This document shows, in pieces, positions 24,888 to 35,512 of a stretch of 64,000 bases of DNA. The notes beneath the pieces are model-generated. The model was not told where the DNA came from. It was given only the letters and a program-made list of their open reading frames with translations, and ran no database searches. This stretch comes from Selaginella tamariscina (taxonomy: Eukaryota > Streptophyta > Lycopodiopsida > Selaginellales > Selaginellaceae). A program made the translations under genes and the position numbers. Position 1 is the stretch's first letter; every line of letters begins with the position of its first letter. Location: NCBI GenBank assembly GCA_003024785.1, contig PUQB01000875.1, positions 1 through 64,000 of the forward strand. The letters run 5' to 3'.

Positions 24888-24920
24888 GAAAGAATATTCT
24901 AGAATATTCTTGAATATTCG
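24888..24920. promoter_or_regulatory. Heat-shock-element-like cluster, right subterminal
   Basis: GAATATTCTAGAATATTC and an adjacent TTGAATATTCG give a second run of inverted GAA/TTC pentamers near the other end of the insertion. Confidence 0.4.
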
Positions 24921-24973
24921 AGCCCAGGCCTCCTGGGCCCCAAGCCTCCAAAATGGCGGCACTCGGCTCCATT

Positions 24974-25600
24974 CATTCTATATATATTTGGGACTAAACA
25001 AGTGGGCATTATTTAATTAGCTTTGTCCAAGTCTTACACACACAGAGTTAAACTATGGAAGCCGTTTTGATCAAGTACAATATTATTCATGGATGTTACA
25101 TCATATCCTTAATTTACTTGAACATGCTAGCCACGATTGATGCAGACATTTAACTGTACCAGTAAGTGTATACAGATAGTGTGTGTGGAGAGAGAGAGAC
25201 AGTATATTAAATTATTTTTCAGACAAGAGACTATGTAATTTAAAACTAGCTTTTATAATAATCTAGTAAAATTATTCAATTTATTAATAAGTTAATAATA
25301 GTACTATAAAAGGTTTTTCCTCGAAATTTGTCAATATTTATTTTATTTTATTTCAAGTAAACTTATGTTATATTATAGTTTACAAGAATTTTTCTCATAC
25401 ATTATTTAACAAAAAATAATATATCTGACTTTTGCGACTTTATTAGTTGTCAATAAACTTTTTACTATACTATAACACACACACACACACATTTATGTAT
25501 ATATACGTATAATGTTTGCACAGTAGATTGTGCTCCACTAATCCATGAATTATACTTTATTAACACATGCTACTTAAACCATAATCACCTAGACATCTAA
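24974..25600. other. Displaced protease-C promoter and LRR-C downstream region
   Basis: The TATATATA box at about 24979-24987, which should lie about 50 bp from the protease ATG, is now about 1 kb from it. The rest is non-coding and homologous to 7560-8289. Confidence 0.65.
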
Positions 25601-25722
25601 CTACTCAGCCAGAAGTCGGCGGCTGTGGCATGGCTTGCCAATCTTCTTTCCGCACAATCCCGGGTTCCCAGCAAAACTGCAGGAACATGCATTTTATATA
25701 TTATATATATATATATAGAGAG

Positions 25723-25762
<40 letters not shown>

Positions 25763-26789
25763 CATAATAACTAGGTTAGACCTTCTTGCAGGGAAGTTAT
25801 CAAACGGACCACCGGTGGGAATTGGCCTGATAGCTTGTTAAACGAAACATCACTGCAAACATGGATCATTATATTCTATAGTTATATACGGCTCACACAT
25901 ATATTATTATGGATGGCCCCGAACGTTAAATATATATGCTATTATTATTATTATAATATAATGAAAAAGCGTATACTCACAAGTAGGCTAGCTTGGAGAG
26001 TGAAGCAGGGATTGTGGTATTGACCCAGATAAATTATTCTTGCCAATGTACCTGCATATTAAATATGAGAGAGAGAATGTAAACAAAGAAATAATACTTA
26101 CAAAGACTGTAGATTCTGCAGATTCGCTAGCTCAGATGGTATAGTCCTGAAAGCTGATAATCCCGCAGTGCCCTGGTAAATATACACAGTACTACATTAC
26201 CACACACACATACAAAGACAGTTATCACGCACACATGCAACGCACAGACACATACAGAGCTCTTTCTCTCTCTCTCTCTATCACATACACACACCACACA
26301 CATGCAGTGCACAGACATATAGATGCCTCTCTCTCTTTCTCACACACACATGCAATGCACAGACACAATAGATCTCTCTCTCTCACACACACATGCAGTG
26401 CACAGGACGTACAGAGCTATCTCTCTCACACACAACACACTGTTGTAACGCTTACACTCCTACGACTGTGTTGTCCTCATCACATGTGACATGGATAAAA
26501 GTGCAGGCGTCAAAGGATGTGGCATCCCAGGATTTTAGCGCGTTGGATGGATCCTCAACACATGCCTTGAGGTGGCAAGAGCAACAACTGAAACACAAAA
26601 GAAAAAACATACAAAAGGTCAATCTCTCTCTCTCTCTCTCTTGCATACACGCACCACAACACACAGTCTCTCTCTCACTCACACACGCGCGCGCGCCAGT
26701 ATACCGTCCTGGTTTGGAGTGGCATGAGATCCTGAAAGAAGGAAACCCAAGAAAACAAGAGAAAGAGGGACCTTGATAGCCATAGCCAT
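25601..26789 (-). pseudogene. Short secreted LRR protein, copy C (several one-base losses)
   Basis: All six exons are present, but single bases are missing in exon 2 (near 26570, ccttgaggtgg for ccttgaaggtgg), exon 3 (near 26146), exon 4 (near 26006) and exon 5 (near 25827). Three of the four are in short homopolymers. The inverted counterpart at 52572-53728 has none of these losses although the two are otherwise very close. Either very recent decay or uncorrected long-read indels. Confidence 0.8.
26225..26440. repeat. Minisatellite in LRR-C intron 2
   Basis: Same ATGCAGTGCACAGACA-type CA/CT-rich units as in the other LRR copies. The first unit has the variant ATGCAACGCACAGACA, which resembles the variant unit in copy F. 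Confidence 0.75.
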
Positions 26790-27321
26790 GGAGAACCTAG
26801 CACATAAAAACCACACAACTGATTCTTCGAGGAAAAAAAAAGGGGGTGGATTCTTTTAATAGCTTTTAATCATTTGATCACGCGTATTATAATATTTGGT
26901 TTTAATGCACGTTAACAACGTGTGAATATGTGTTTACCATGTGTTGTTCATGCATGCCTGCGTGGGAGTTGCAAAATCCCATGTATGCGTGGTAAGGGTT
27001 AACGTGGCACCTATTATATATAAGTATTTATTATATTTTTATTTAATATTTACGGCGTTTAAATTTAACAATATGTCTTATAGGCACGAGACCTTCGAAT
27101 TGATTATATATATGTTGGTTTATATACATCTAAATTAAACTGATACGAAGCCATTTGTATATTGAAAAAAACTAATTAAATCAATATTATAAAAATGCTA
27201 AATATTTTATTCAAACCGCATATGAGGTGCTCAAGTCATAACGTCCTGAGAATCATGTGTAATATTTTAAAATATTAATGTACTTCAAAAATTTAATTTA
27301 ATAAGAAAGGTGTATTACGGT
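26790..27321. other. Intergenic between LRR-C and RING-C
   Basis: Presumed LRR promoter with a short poly-A/poly-G tract (26832-26846) and AT-rich sequence. No gene seen. Confidence 0.5.
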
Positions 27322-28774
27322 TTAAGGTTTATACATTCTATGAACAGTGTTTACAGTCCGTCGACAAAATGGACACCTGGACACTGCTGAAGAGCACCTC
27401 TGACACGTCACATGGCCACATGGGACTGGTAAGGTATCTACTTCTGAACTCAGGCATATTCTGCACGTCCACGCAGATTTCACCGTCTCCACCTCACGTG
27501 TGGCTGAATCCGCCCTATCCTGCAATATACATACATACAAGTGTGTGTGTGTGCGCGCGTGCGCGTGAGAGAGATGAGTTTAGTAATAAATTTCTCATAG
27601 TTTCACACAAACGGGTTATACATGTACTATATTCAAACAGATATTTTAATAGCAGGGTCAAATTAAGTTAAGCAAAGAGTACGTGCATGTGTACATGTAT
27701 AGGTACGTGTGTGTATGTGTGTGTGTGAAGAAGTCTAAGAAAGTCCATATACAACATACATATAATAATATAATGCATTCGTACATCCATATGCACACCA
27801 TAACATATTGTCCATATACACAACACTATGACACGCACACACCCTAAATTTTTATAATTTATATTGGGAGGTATATACGTAACACACGCAGAAGATAGCT
27901 ATACTGAAACATGAATGTCAACACACGCCCACACGTATGTGTTACCTGTTCTTTGAGGAGAAAACCGTGTGTAGAACTTAGCTGTTCTTGGAGTGAGAGT
28001 GTGTGTTCCAGCAAAGCTGTTTCTCAAGACTGGGAGGCAAACCCATTGATGTCAATATATCCTTAATAACTTGTGCATATCCAACAGCTCCCAGATCATT
28101 CACTTTCTCCTGCATTGCATATATATATATATCAATGTGCGTGTGCATACATACATATCCAAGGCAATACACATACCTCTTTGGACACACTTGCATTGCT
28201 GCTTTCAGCTACAGAGACATGAAGCTCAAGCTGGCGAGCTCTGCACGATATGTAAACATTTACATGCATGCATATGCATATCTATACGGATTGTATATGT
28301 TCTCCTTATAAAGATAAAACATAATGAATATCTACATAATATGTACAAACATCCTTTGCATATGCACACACACATACCTGAAGTCAAGCTGCCACCCGTG
28401 CTTTTAAAAGATAGCATATTCGAGGATAGAATATCCTGCATTTGTCCAGGACTCGTCTCGATTTCTATACGGAACAATGGCTGTCCAGCCGGAGCTCGTA
28501 TATCCTTCATAACACGAGTGATGGTTCTCCATCCTATACCACAATATTAACTATATATAGCCAATGTTATGTATATCTTCGATGTATAATGTATGTCTGC
28601 GTCTCAGTGACACATACACACGTGAGTTATTACCTGTGCCATGCTATAAAATGGTCTTAAAGGGCAAAACTGCAGGGCCTTGGCGTCTATGGGAAGAATA
28701 TCCGATCCCAGATGTATACTGTTCCTTTCCTGCTTCCCAGCTGTGCGATTCCCAGCACATATAAGTCCCATTAC
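27322..28774 (-). pseudogene. Sacsin-like C-terminal tail with RING, copy C (most 5'-extended, broken)
   Basis: Exons 28634-28774, 28378-28534, about 28177-28242, 27946-28109 and 27322-27519. The 5'-most exon extends further than in D and F and reads VMGLICAGNRTAGKQERN before the shared HLGSDILPMDAKA. Two 13-bp deletions (shared with B) remove the PFYAGEIIAWH and RRYGR segments and shift frame. Exon 3 is internally shortened and exon 4 lacks one base. The RING exon itself is intact: CRIC...CGHVTCQRC...CPFC. At 28774 the exon is bounded by an AG acceptor and then an A-rich block, so the rest of the giant protein is missing here as well. Confidence 0.75.
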
Positions 28775-29450
28775 CTGTGGAATTTTAAAAGAAATAAAAT
28801 AAAATTAAATTAAAAGAAATAAATAAAATTAAAAAGGTATATTAAAATTAAAAAACTCAAAAAATAAAACTAAAGTAATAAAACCATAACTAAAACAAAA
28901 ACAAGAAATAAAATAGGTGTAATAAAATTATAAAAAGTCAGAAGCATAAGTAAAATAATAAAATTATAATTAGAATAAAAATACAATAATAATAAAACAA
29001 ATATGAAAACTATAGCTATATGAAAATCAAAATGTAAATAACTAGAAAACGGACGCGAAATCGGCCACGCGGGCAAGGCCCTTATCGCGCGCTAACCCAG
29101 GGCCTAAACACGATCGATCTGGGCCATCCATCCGAAACCCCAACTTTAAATCGATTCACAATTTGTGTTAAATTAAATTGTCTAATTTTCCTTATATATT
29201 GATTTAACAAGATTGTGCCAGGCCTTTAAATATAAAATAAATAAACTCTGAGGTATATCACGTACTACATTAACAAACCGTGGAGGCGGCAAGTGAACTT
29301 TAGAATAAACATAGAATTAAAAAGTAGATAAAGAAAGCATAATACAACATGGGTTTCCAGCTTATCAACTTTATGCCACTACAATAAATTATTATTACTT
29401 TATATTCATGTAATTATATATACAATATTTATAAGGAAACCAATCAAGAA
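28775..29450. other. A-rich block, GC-rich island and spacer
   Basis: Near-identical to 11386-12000: A-rich words, then the GCTAACCCAGGGCCTAAACA island, then the spacer that elsewhere borders transposon genes. No coding sequence recognised. Confidence 0.6.
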
Positions 29451-29760
29451 AAGAAGAGGTTCACACACGCAGAAGAACAGAGGCTCCGTCACAAAAACCG
29501 ATGCCACATGCCTGTGCACAACAACATGTGGAGCTTTGTGCACAAGTCACTCAACTCCCACACGCCCGTTGCATGAACCCCACACAAGACAAATGTAGGG
29601 TCGCACACGCACGAGGAGGGAGGCTCCAAAGTGAAGATAGATGCCACGGGTGCGTGCAGCCATGCTCCAATGCCCTTAAACAACCATTCCCACTGCTAAA
29701 CAACATCACACAGCAAGATAGATACCGAGATCACAATGCTTAAACGCAGTCAACCTTGAT
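29451..29760. other. Single-copy 300-bp segment
   Basis: A GC-richer stretch that I do not find elsewhere in the window (for example the GAGGGAGGCTCCAAAGTG and CACGCCCGTTGCATGAACCC parts). It contains open frames of 64 and 80 codons on opposite strands without recognisable domains. No function assigned. Confidence 0.4.
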
Positions 29761-30005
29761 CGGCTCAAACGGGAGGATGGGGGATTTGGTTTATGGTTTA
29801 GGGTTTGGGTTTGGGGTTTCAGGTTTCGGGTTTTGGGCTTGGGGTTTGGAGTTTGGGGTCTGGTGCACGTAGATCGAAACAAAACCCTAGGCACGAGAGC
29901 AGAGGATTAAGACACGTGGTTCTTAAGGTTTGCGAACTGGCACAACATCCCATATAAATGCACAGCGGATGAGGTTTTAGTGCATGCTGACCAGAACGGA
30001 ACTAC
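29760..30005. repeat. Degenerate telomeric repeats plus one ~200-bp repeat
   Basis: GGTTTAGGGTTTGGG-type sequence (29785-29855) followed by one copy of the repeat with CGAAACAAAACCCTAGGC and GACCAGAACGGAACT. Confidence 0.75.
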
Positions 30006-31047
30006 TATGATCCTTTGTTGTCAGAGTTTTAACCCAAAGGGCTAACATGTGGCTGCCAAGTGGCCATTTGGCATCATCACCCTGTGTGAACAATGTTAAG
30101 TTTCCAAGATAACCCTAAGAGTCTAACTCAGGGCCCAATTAAGCAAAAGACTTAAAGTCCTACCCTAAGTCCCTTAGAATGATCATTTCCTAAACCTTAG
30201 ACGATAACTCGAGTAGACTTTAGGATCTTGTCACAATAGACCTAGACAGGCTCATGCCTTAACCCTACAAAAGAGATGTATCTCACACATACCCCGTGAC
30301 AGAGCTAAGGCATTGTCACTTACCCCTTAAGGAATCACCTTGGTGACAACAAGGGGTACCTTGAACCACGACTAACCTCTAAGGATTTGGGTGGCCATGT
30401 CATACCCTAGACCTAGAGTTAGTACTTAGTAAGGACACGAGTGTTTTATTAAGTAAATTCTTTAAGTTAGGTTTGGAAAACCCTAAGTACATGACCTTGG
30501 AGTGCTTCACGAAAAGGTTCCTGTTAACAAGCTTACCCCTGGATTCCAAGGAGGACACTCCCCTAACCAAGTGTGCCTAAGCACACCTGGTTACGAGACT
30601 TAACCTCCCTTGAGCAAATGCCCAAGACTTAGTACCCTGGTGCGAGCATAAGTATGTTTGTTTGTCAGAGTATCCAACCCTTTGGCGACAAGCCCATGAC
30701 ACAACCCCAAAGGGCATGCCTTGGGCATTGTATCGTGTGACGTTTAGCCCAGTGTCACATCTTTATGTGACACTGCCTTCCTTGATGTGGGCTATCATGC
30801 CATAGCCCTTAGATTTCGAGAGTTGTACAAAGTGCCACAAACATGGCTTCTAAATGCCAACTCTAGAACCCCTCAATTATTTCTCAAGATAATAAGGAAA
30901 CCCTATCAATCAAGAAACCATAACCACAGTTGGACAAGGACACAAACGTGCCTTAGTTAGCTGTGAATGTTGCTCCTAACTTGACAAGCCTTAACCTTTA
31001 CTTTTTGGAAAATGCATCTCGACAAGACCTTTCAGGCATGGATTCAT
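30006..31047. other. Anonymous 1-kb segment unique in the window
   Basis: A balanced-composition segment that I do not find in the other units. No frame above about 60 codons belongs to it and no domain is seen. It replaces the 3' half of protease D: homology to the protease stops at about 31047 inside exon 3. Could be part of an LTR or another dispersed repeat; I see no terminal repeats or duplication that prove it. Confidence 0.4.
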
Positions 31048-31608
31048 CAACTCAAATGCATATGCCCAACAACTTTCTGTAGTGCATTGCAATCGATTTA
31101 AACTGTAGAGAGAGATGATTACCACAAGAACGTTGGTTTTTTTACAGGAGTTACGGCACCAAATCAAAAACTGAAACATTTACGTCCACGATTGGGAGAA
31201 AAATTTTACGTTATCAGGTGGAGAAGATATAATCTGAGGAGCTATTGAGTTGATTACAGATGCAAAGATGGCTCTAAACTCAGCATTAGTTAAGTCTGCC
31301 ATGTTGTTTAGCCAAGAGTGTACGTCAGCTTCTGAGAGTTTTTGTTGTTTATGTAGTTGAGATTTTCCTATACATACATGTGTTAGCACTGACACACATG
31401 CGTGCGCGCGCACACACACACACAGTGAAGGAGAGAAAACCTTGAAGATAAGGAACCTCTTCTCCTGGTCATAGGTCTTATCATTGAGTTTGCCATTCTC
31501 ACGCAGCCACATCTGAAATGTTTGCCATGCAGGATCGTTATGATTGCTTGCTGAAGAATAACTGACTGCTAATAAGAGGAAAACCAGTATACAAGATCTG
31601 ATACCCAT
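31048..31608 (-). pseudogene. Papain-family cysteine protease, copy D (truncated)
   Basis: Exon 1 (31441-31608) is intact, with signal peptide and the start of the I29 prodomain. Exon 2 (31123-31367) has several indels, the first of which creates a stop right after the TYTLG residues of the prodomain. About 16 bp of exon 3, encoding SCWAYA, remain before the break at 31047. Trp after the catalytic Cys is kept. The peptidase His/Asn exons are absent. Non-functional. Confidence 0.85.
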
Positions 31609-32370
31609 GGAATTGTACTAATAATTTTGATGAAACTTAAAGCTCCATTCATTCTATATATATTTGGGACTAAACAAGTGGGCATTATTTAATTAGCTTT
31701 GTCCAAGTCTTACACACACAGAGTTAAACTACGGAAGCAGTTTTGATCAAGTACAATATTATTCATGGATGTTACATCATATCCTTAATTTACTTGAACA
31801 TGCTAGCCACGATTGATGCAGACATTTAACTGTAACAGTAAGTGTATACAGATAGTGTGTGTGGAGAGAGAGAGACAGTATATTAAATTATATTTCAGAC
31901 AAGAGACTATGTAATTTAAAACTAGCTTTTATAATATTCTAGTAAAATTGTTCTATTTATTAATAAGTTAACAATAGTACTATAAAAATATTATATTGGT
32001 TATTCCTCGAAATTTGTCAATATTTTTATTTTATTTTAGTTTATTTCAAGTAAACTTATGTTATATTATAGTTTACAAGAATTTTTCTCTGTACTTTAAC
32101 AAAAATAATATATTTGACTTTTGCATATGTCAACTTGTTAAACGACTTTATTAGTTGTAAATAAACTTTTCATATTTTGAAACAGCTCTCTTTAGATAAA
32201 AACTGGATGGATACATTGTTAACCTTTCAACACTTCAAAAGTTCTATACTATATCGCACACACACACTTATGTATATATACGTATAATGTTTACACAACT
32301 GTGCTCCACTAATCCATGATTATGCTTTATTAACACATGCTACTTAAACCATAATCACCTAGACATCTAA
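31609..32370. other. Upstream region of protease D / downstream of LRR-D
   Basis: Non-coding, homologous to 7512-8289, with the TATATATA box near 31657-31665 and no insertion. Confidence 0.6.
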
Positions 32371-32460
32371 CTACTCAGCCAGAAGTCGGCGGCTGTGGCA
32401 TGGCTTGCCAATCTTCTTTCCGCACAATCCCGGGTTCCCAGCAAAACTGCAGGAACATGC

Positions 32461-32529
<69 letters not shown>

Positions 32530-33020
32530 CATAATAACTAGGTTAGACCTTCTTGCAGGGAAGTTATCAAACGGACCACCGGTGGGAATTGGCCCTGATA
32601 GCTTGTTAAACGAAACATCACTGCAAACATGGATCATTATATTCTATAGTTATATACGGCTCACACATATATTATTATGGATGGCCCCGAACGTTAAATA
32701 TATATGCTATTATTATTATATAATAATGAAAAAGCGTATACTCACAAGTAGGTTAGCTTGGAGAGTGAAGCCAGGGATTGTGGTATTGACCCAGAAAAAT
32801 TATTCTTGCCAATGTACCTGCATATTAAATATGAGAGAGAGAATGTAAACAAAGAAATAATACTTACAAAGACTGCAGATTCTGCAGATTCGCTAGCTCA
32901 GATGGTATAGTCCCTGAAAGCTGATAATCCCGCAGTGCCCTGGTAAATATACATCACACACACACACACATACAAACACAGTTATCACGCACACATGCAG
33001 TGCACAGACACATACAGAGC

Positions 33021-33059
<39 letters not shown>

Positions 33060-33557
33060 TGCAGTGCACAGACATATAGATGCCTCTCTCTCTTCTCACA
33101 CACACATGCAATGCACAGACACATATAGATCTCTCTCTCTCACACACACACATGCAGTGCACAGAGACGTACAGATCTCTCTCTCACACACACACACTGT
33201 TGTAGCGCTTACACTCCTACGACTGTGTTGTCCTCATCACATGTGACATGGATAAAAGTGCAGGCGTCAAAGGATGTGGCATCCCAGGATTTTAGCGCGT
33301 TGGATGGATCCTCAACACATGCCTTGAAGGTGGCAAGAGCAACAACTGAAACACAAAAGAAAAAACATACAAAAGGTCAATCTCTCTCTCTCTCTTGCAT
33401 ACACGCACCGCACACACAGTTCTCTCTCACTCACACACGCACGCACACACACACGCGCGCGCGCGAGTATACCGTCCTGGTTTGGAGTGGCATGAGATCC
33501 TGAAAGAAGGAAACCCAAGAAAACAAGAGAAAGAGGGACCTTGATAGCCATAGCCAT
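32371..33557 (-). CDS. Short secreted LRR protein, copy D (intact, 169 aa)
   Basis: Exons 33473-33557, 33213-33345, 32868-32939, 32746-32817, 32549-32620 and 32371-32446 join to 510 bp with GT-AG introns and correct phases. Product: signal peptide (about 1-23, MAMAIKVPLSLVFLGFLLSG), N-cap with ALKSWDATS and CTFIHVTC, then three LRRs of 24 residues, each on a 72-bp exon split at the same phase (QLSGTIPSEL, NLSGSIPQSL, KLSGPIP), and a C-cap FAGNPGLCG...PC ending HSRRLLAE. The plan matches the ectodomain of SERK/BAK1 co-receptors and the short SERK-like LRR proteins of plants, but with fewer repeats and no TM or kinase. I infer an apoplastic protein that may bind receptor kinases. Start chosen at the first of two near ATGs. 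This and copy F are the only intact protein genes recognised. Confidence 0.85.
32990..33200. repeat. Minisatellite in LRR-D intron 2
   Basis: Four to five CA/CT-rich units with ATGCAGTGCACAGACA-type cores, the same array as in the other LRR copies. Confidence 0.75.
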
Positions 33558-34069
33558 GGAGAACCTAGCCCACACAACTGATTCTTCGAGGAAAAAAAAA
33601 GGGGGGGTGGATTCTTTTAATAGCTTTTTGATCATTTGATCACGCGTATTATAATATTTGGTTTTAATGCACGTCAACAACGTGTGAATATGTGTTACCA
33701 TGTGTTATTCATGCATGCCTGCGTGGGAGTTGCAAAATCCCACGTAGGCGTGGTAAGGGTTAACGTGGCACCTATTATATACGAGTATTTATTATATTTT
33801 TATTTAATATTTACGGCGTTTAAATTTAACAATATGTCTTATAGGCACGAGACCTTCGAATTGATTATATATATGTTGGTTTATATACATCTAAACTAAA
33901 CTGTATGATATGAAGCCATTTGTATATTGAAAAAACTAATTAAATCAATATTATAAAAATGCTAAATATTTTATTCAAACCGCATATGAGGTGCTCAAGT
34001 CATAACGCCCTGAGAATCATGTGTAATATTTTATGTACTTCAAAAATTTAATTTAATAAGAAAGGTGTA
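33558..34069. other. Intergenic between LRR-D and RING-D
   Basis: Presumed LRR promoter with a poly-A/poly-G tract (33592-33607). AT-rich. No gene seen. Confidence 0.5.
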
Positions 34070-35512
34070 TTAAGGTTTATACATTCTATGAGTCCGTCGA
34101 CAAAATGGACACCTGGACACTGCTGAAGAGCACCTCTGACACGTCACATGGCCACATGGGACTAGTAAGGTATCTACTTCTGAACTCAGGCATATGCACG
34201 TCCACGCAGATTTCACCGTCTCCACCTCACGTGTGGCTGAATCCGCCCTATCCTGCAATATACATACATATAAGTGTGTGTGTGCGTGCGCGCGTGCGTG
34301 AGAGAGAGATGATTTAATAATTTTCTCATAGTTTCACACAAACGCGTTATACATGTATTATATTCAAACAGATATTTTACTAGCGTAGTCAAATTAAGTT
34401 AAGCAAAGAGTACGTGCATGTGTACATGTATAGGTACGTGTGTGTGTGTGTAGAGAGAGAGAGAGTGAGTGTGAAGAAGTCTAAGAAAGTCCATATACAT
34501 AGATACATATAATAATATATATGCATTCTTACATCCATATGCACACCATAACATATTGTCCATATACACAACACTATGACACGCACACACCCTATACTGG
34601 GAGGTATATACGTAACACACGCAGAAGATAGCTATACTGAAACGAGAATGTCAACACACGCCCACACGTATGTGTTACCTGTTCTTTGAGGAGAAAACCG
34701 TGTGTAGAACTTAGCTGTTGTTGGAGTGAGAGTGTGTGTTCCAGCAAAGACTGTTTCTCAAGACTGGGAGGCAAACCCATTGATGTCAATATATCCTTAA
34801 TAGCTTGTGCATATCCAACAGCTCCCAGATCATTCACTTTCTCCTGCATTGCATATATATATATATAATCAATGTGCGCGTGCATACATACATATCCAAT
34901 ATGGATATAAGAAGGCAATACACATACCTCTTTGGACACGCTTGCATTACTGCTTTCAGCTACAGAGACATGAAGCTCAAGCTGGCTTGAGAGATCAACT
35001 TGTTCTGCACGATATGTAAACATTTACATGCATGCATATGCATATCTATACGGATTGTATATGTTCTCCTTATAAAGATAAAACATAATGAATATCTACA
35101 TAATATGTCTTTGCATATGCACACAGTACACAACATACCTGAAGTCAAGCTGCCACCCGTGCTTTTAAAAGATAGCATATTCGAGGATAGAATATCCTGC
35201 ATTTGTCCAGGACTCGTCTCGATTTCTATACGGAACAATGGCTGTCCAGCCGGAGCTCGTATATCCTTCATAACACGACCATACCTCCTTTGTGATGGTT
35301 CTCCATCCCTATACCACAATATTAACTATATATAGCCAAATGTTATGTATATCTTCGAATGTATAATGTATGTCTGCGTCTCAGTGACACATACACACGT
35401 GCGTTATTACCTGTGCCATGCTATGATTTCACCAGCATAAAATGGTCTTAAAGGGCAAAACTGCAGGGCCTTGGCGTCCATGGGAAGAATATCCGATCCC
35501 AGATGTATACTG
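34070..35512 (-). pseudogene. Sacsin-like C-terminal tail with RING, copy D (in frame, RING spacing lost)
   Basis: Exons 35411-35512, 35139-35308, 34928-35004, 34679-34843 and 34070-34252 stay in frame from the truncated 5' end to the stop, including PFYAGEIIAWHR, RRYGRVMKDIRAPAGQPLF and the VNDLGAVGYAQ exon. In the RING exon a 3-bp loss turns the first C-x2-C zinc pair into C-x-C (WTCICLSS), and a 12-bp loss removes four residues near the end. Upstream, the exon is cut at about 35512 by telomere-like repeats. So the reading frame is kept but the zinc-binding geometry should be lost. Could be a decoy-type product or simply decay. Confidence 0.7.

Larger units (their letters stand above)
23966..24973. 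mobile_element. ~992-bp insertion with 8-bp target-site duplication and gene fragment
   Basis: GCTCCATT is present at both 23966-23973 and 24966-24973. The uninterrupted site in unit B has it once. The termini carry imperfect inverted repeats of about 40 bp sharing GGAGGCT and CAGGAGGC cores. An 8-bp duplication fits hAT-like elements, though the terminal sequence is not diagnostic. Inside is a spliced methyltransferase-like gene fragment. Both subterminal regions carry runs of GAA/TTC inverted pentamers. The insertion falls between the protease TATA box and its start codon. The same insertion is at 54423-55435. Confidence 0.85.
15440..28720 (+). repeat. Left arm of outer inverted repeat
   Basis: Matches 50640-64000 in reverse orientation through T-rich block, telomere-like repeats, DUF7869-like gene, AT-rich spacer, protease, 1-kb insertion, LRR gene and RING tail. 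Paired coordinates sum to about 79.4 kb throughout. The match still holds at base 64000, so the right arm continues outside the window. Confidence 0.85.

Noticed and set aside
30006-31047. LTR retrotransposon
   Set aside because: No paired LTRs, primer-binding site, protease/RT motifs or target duplication could be seen.
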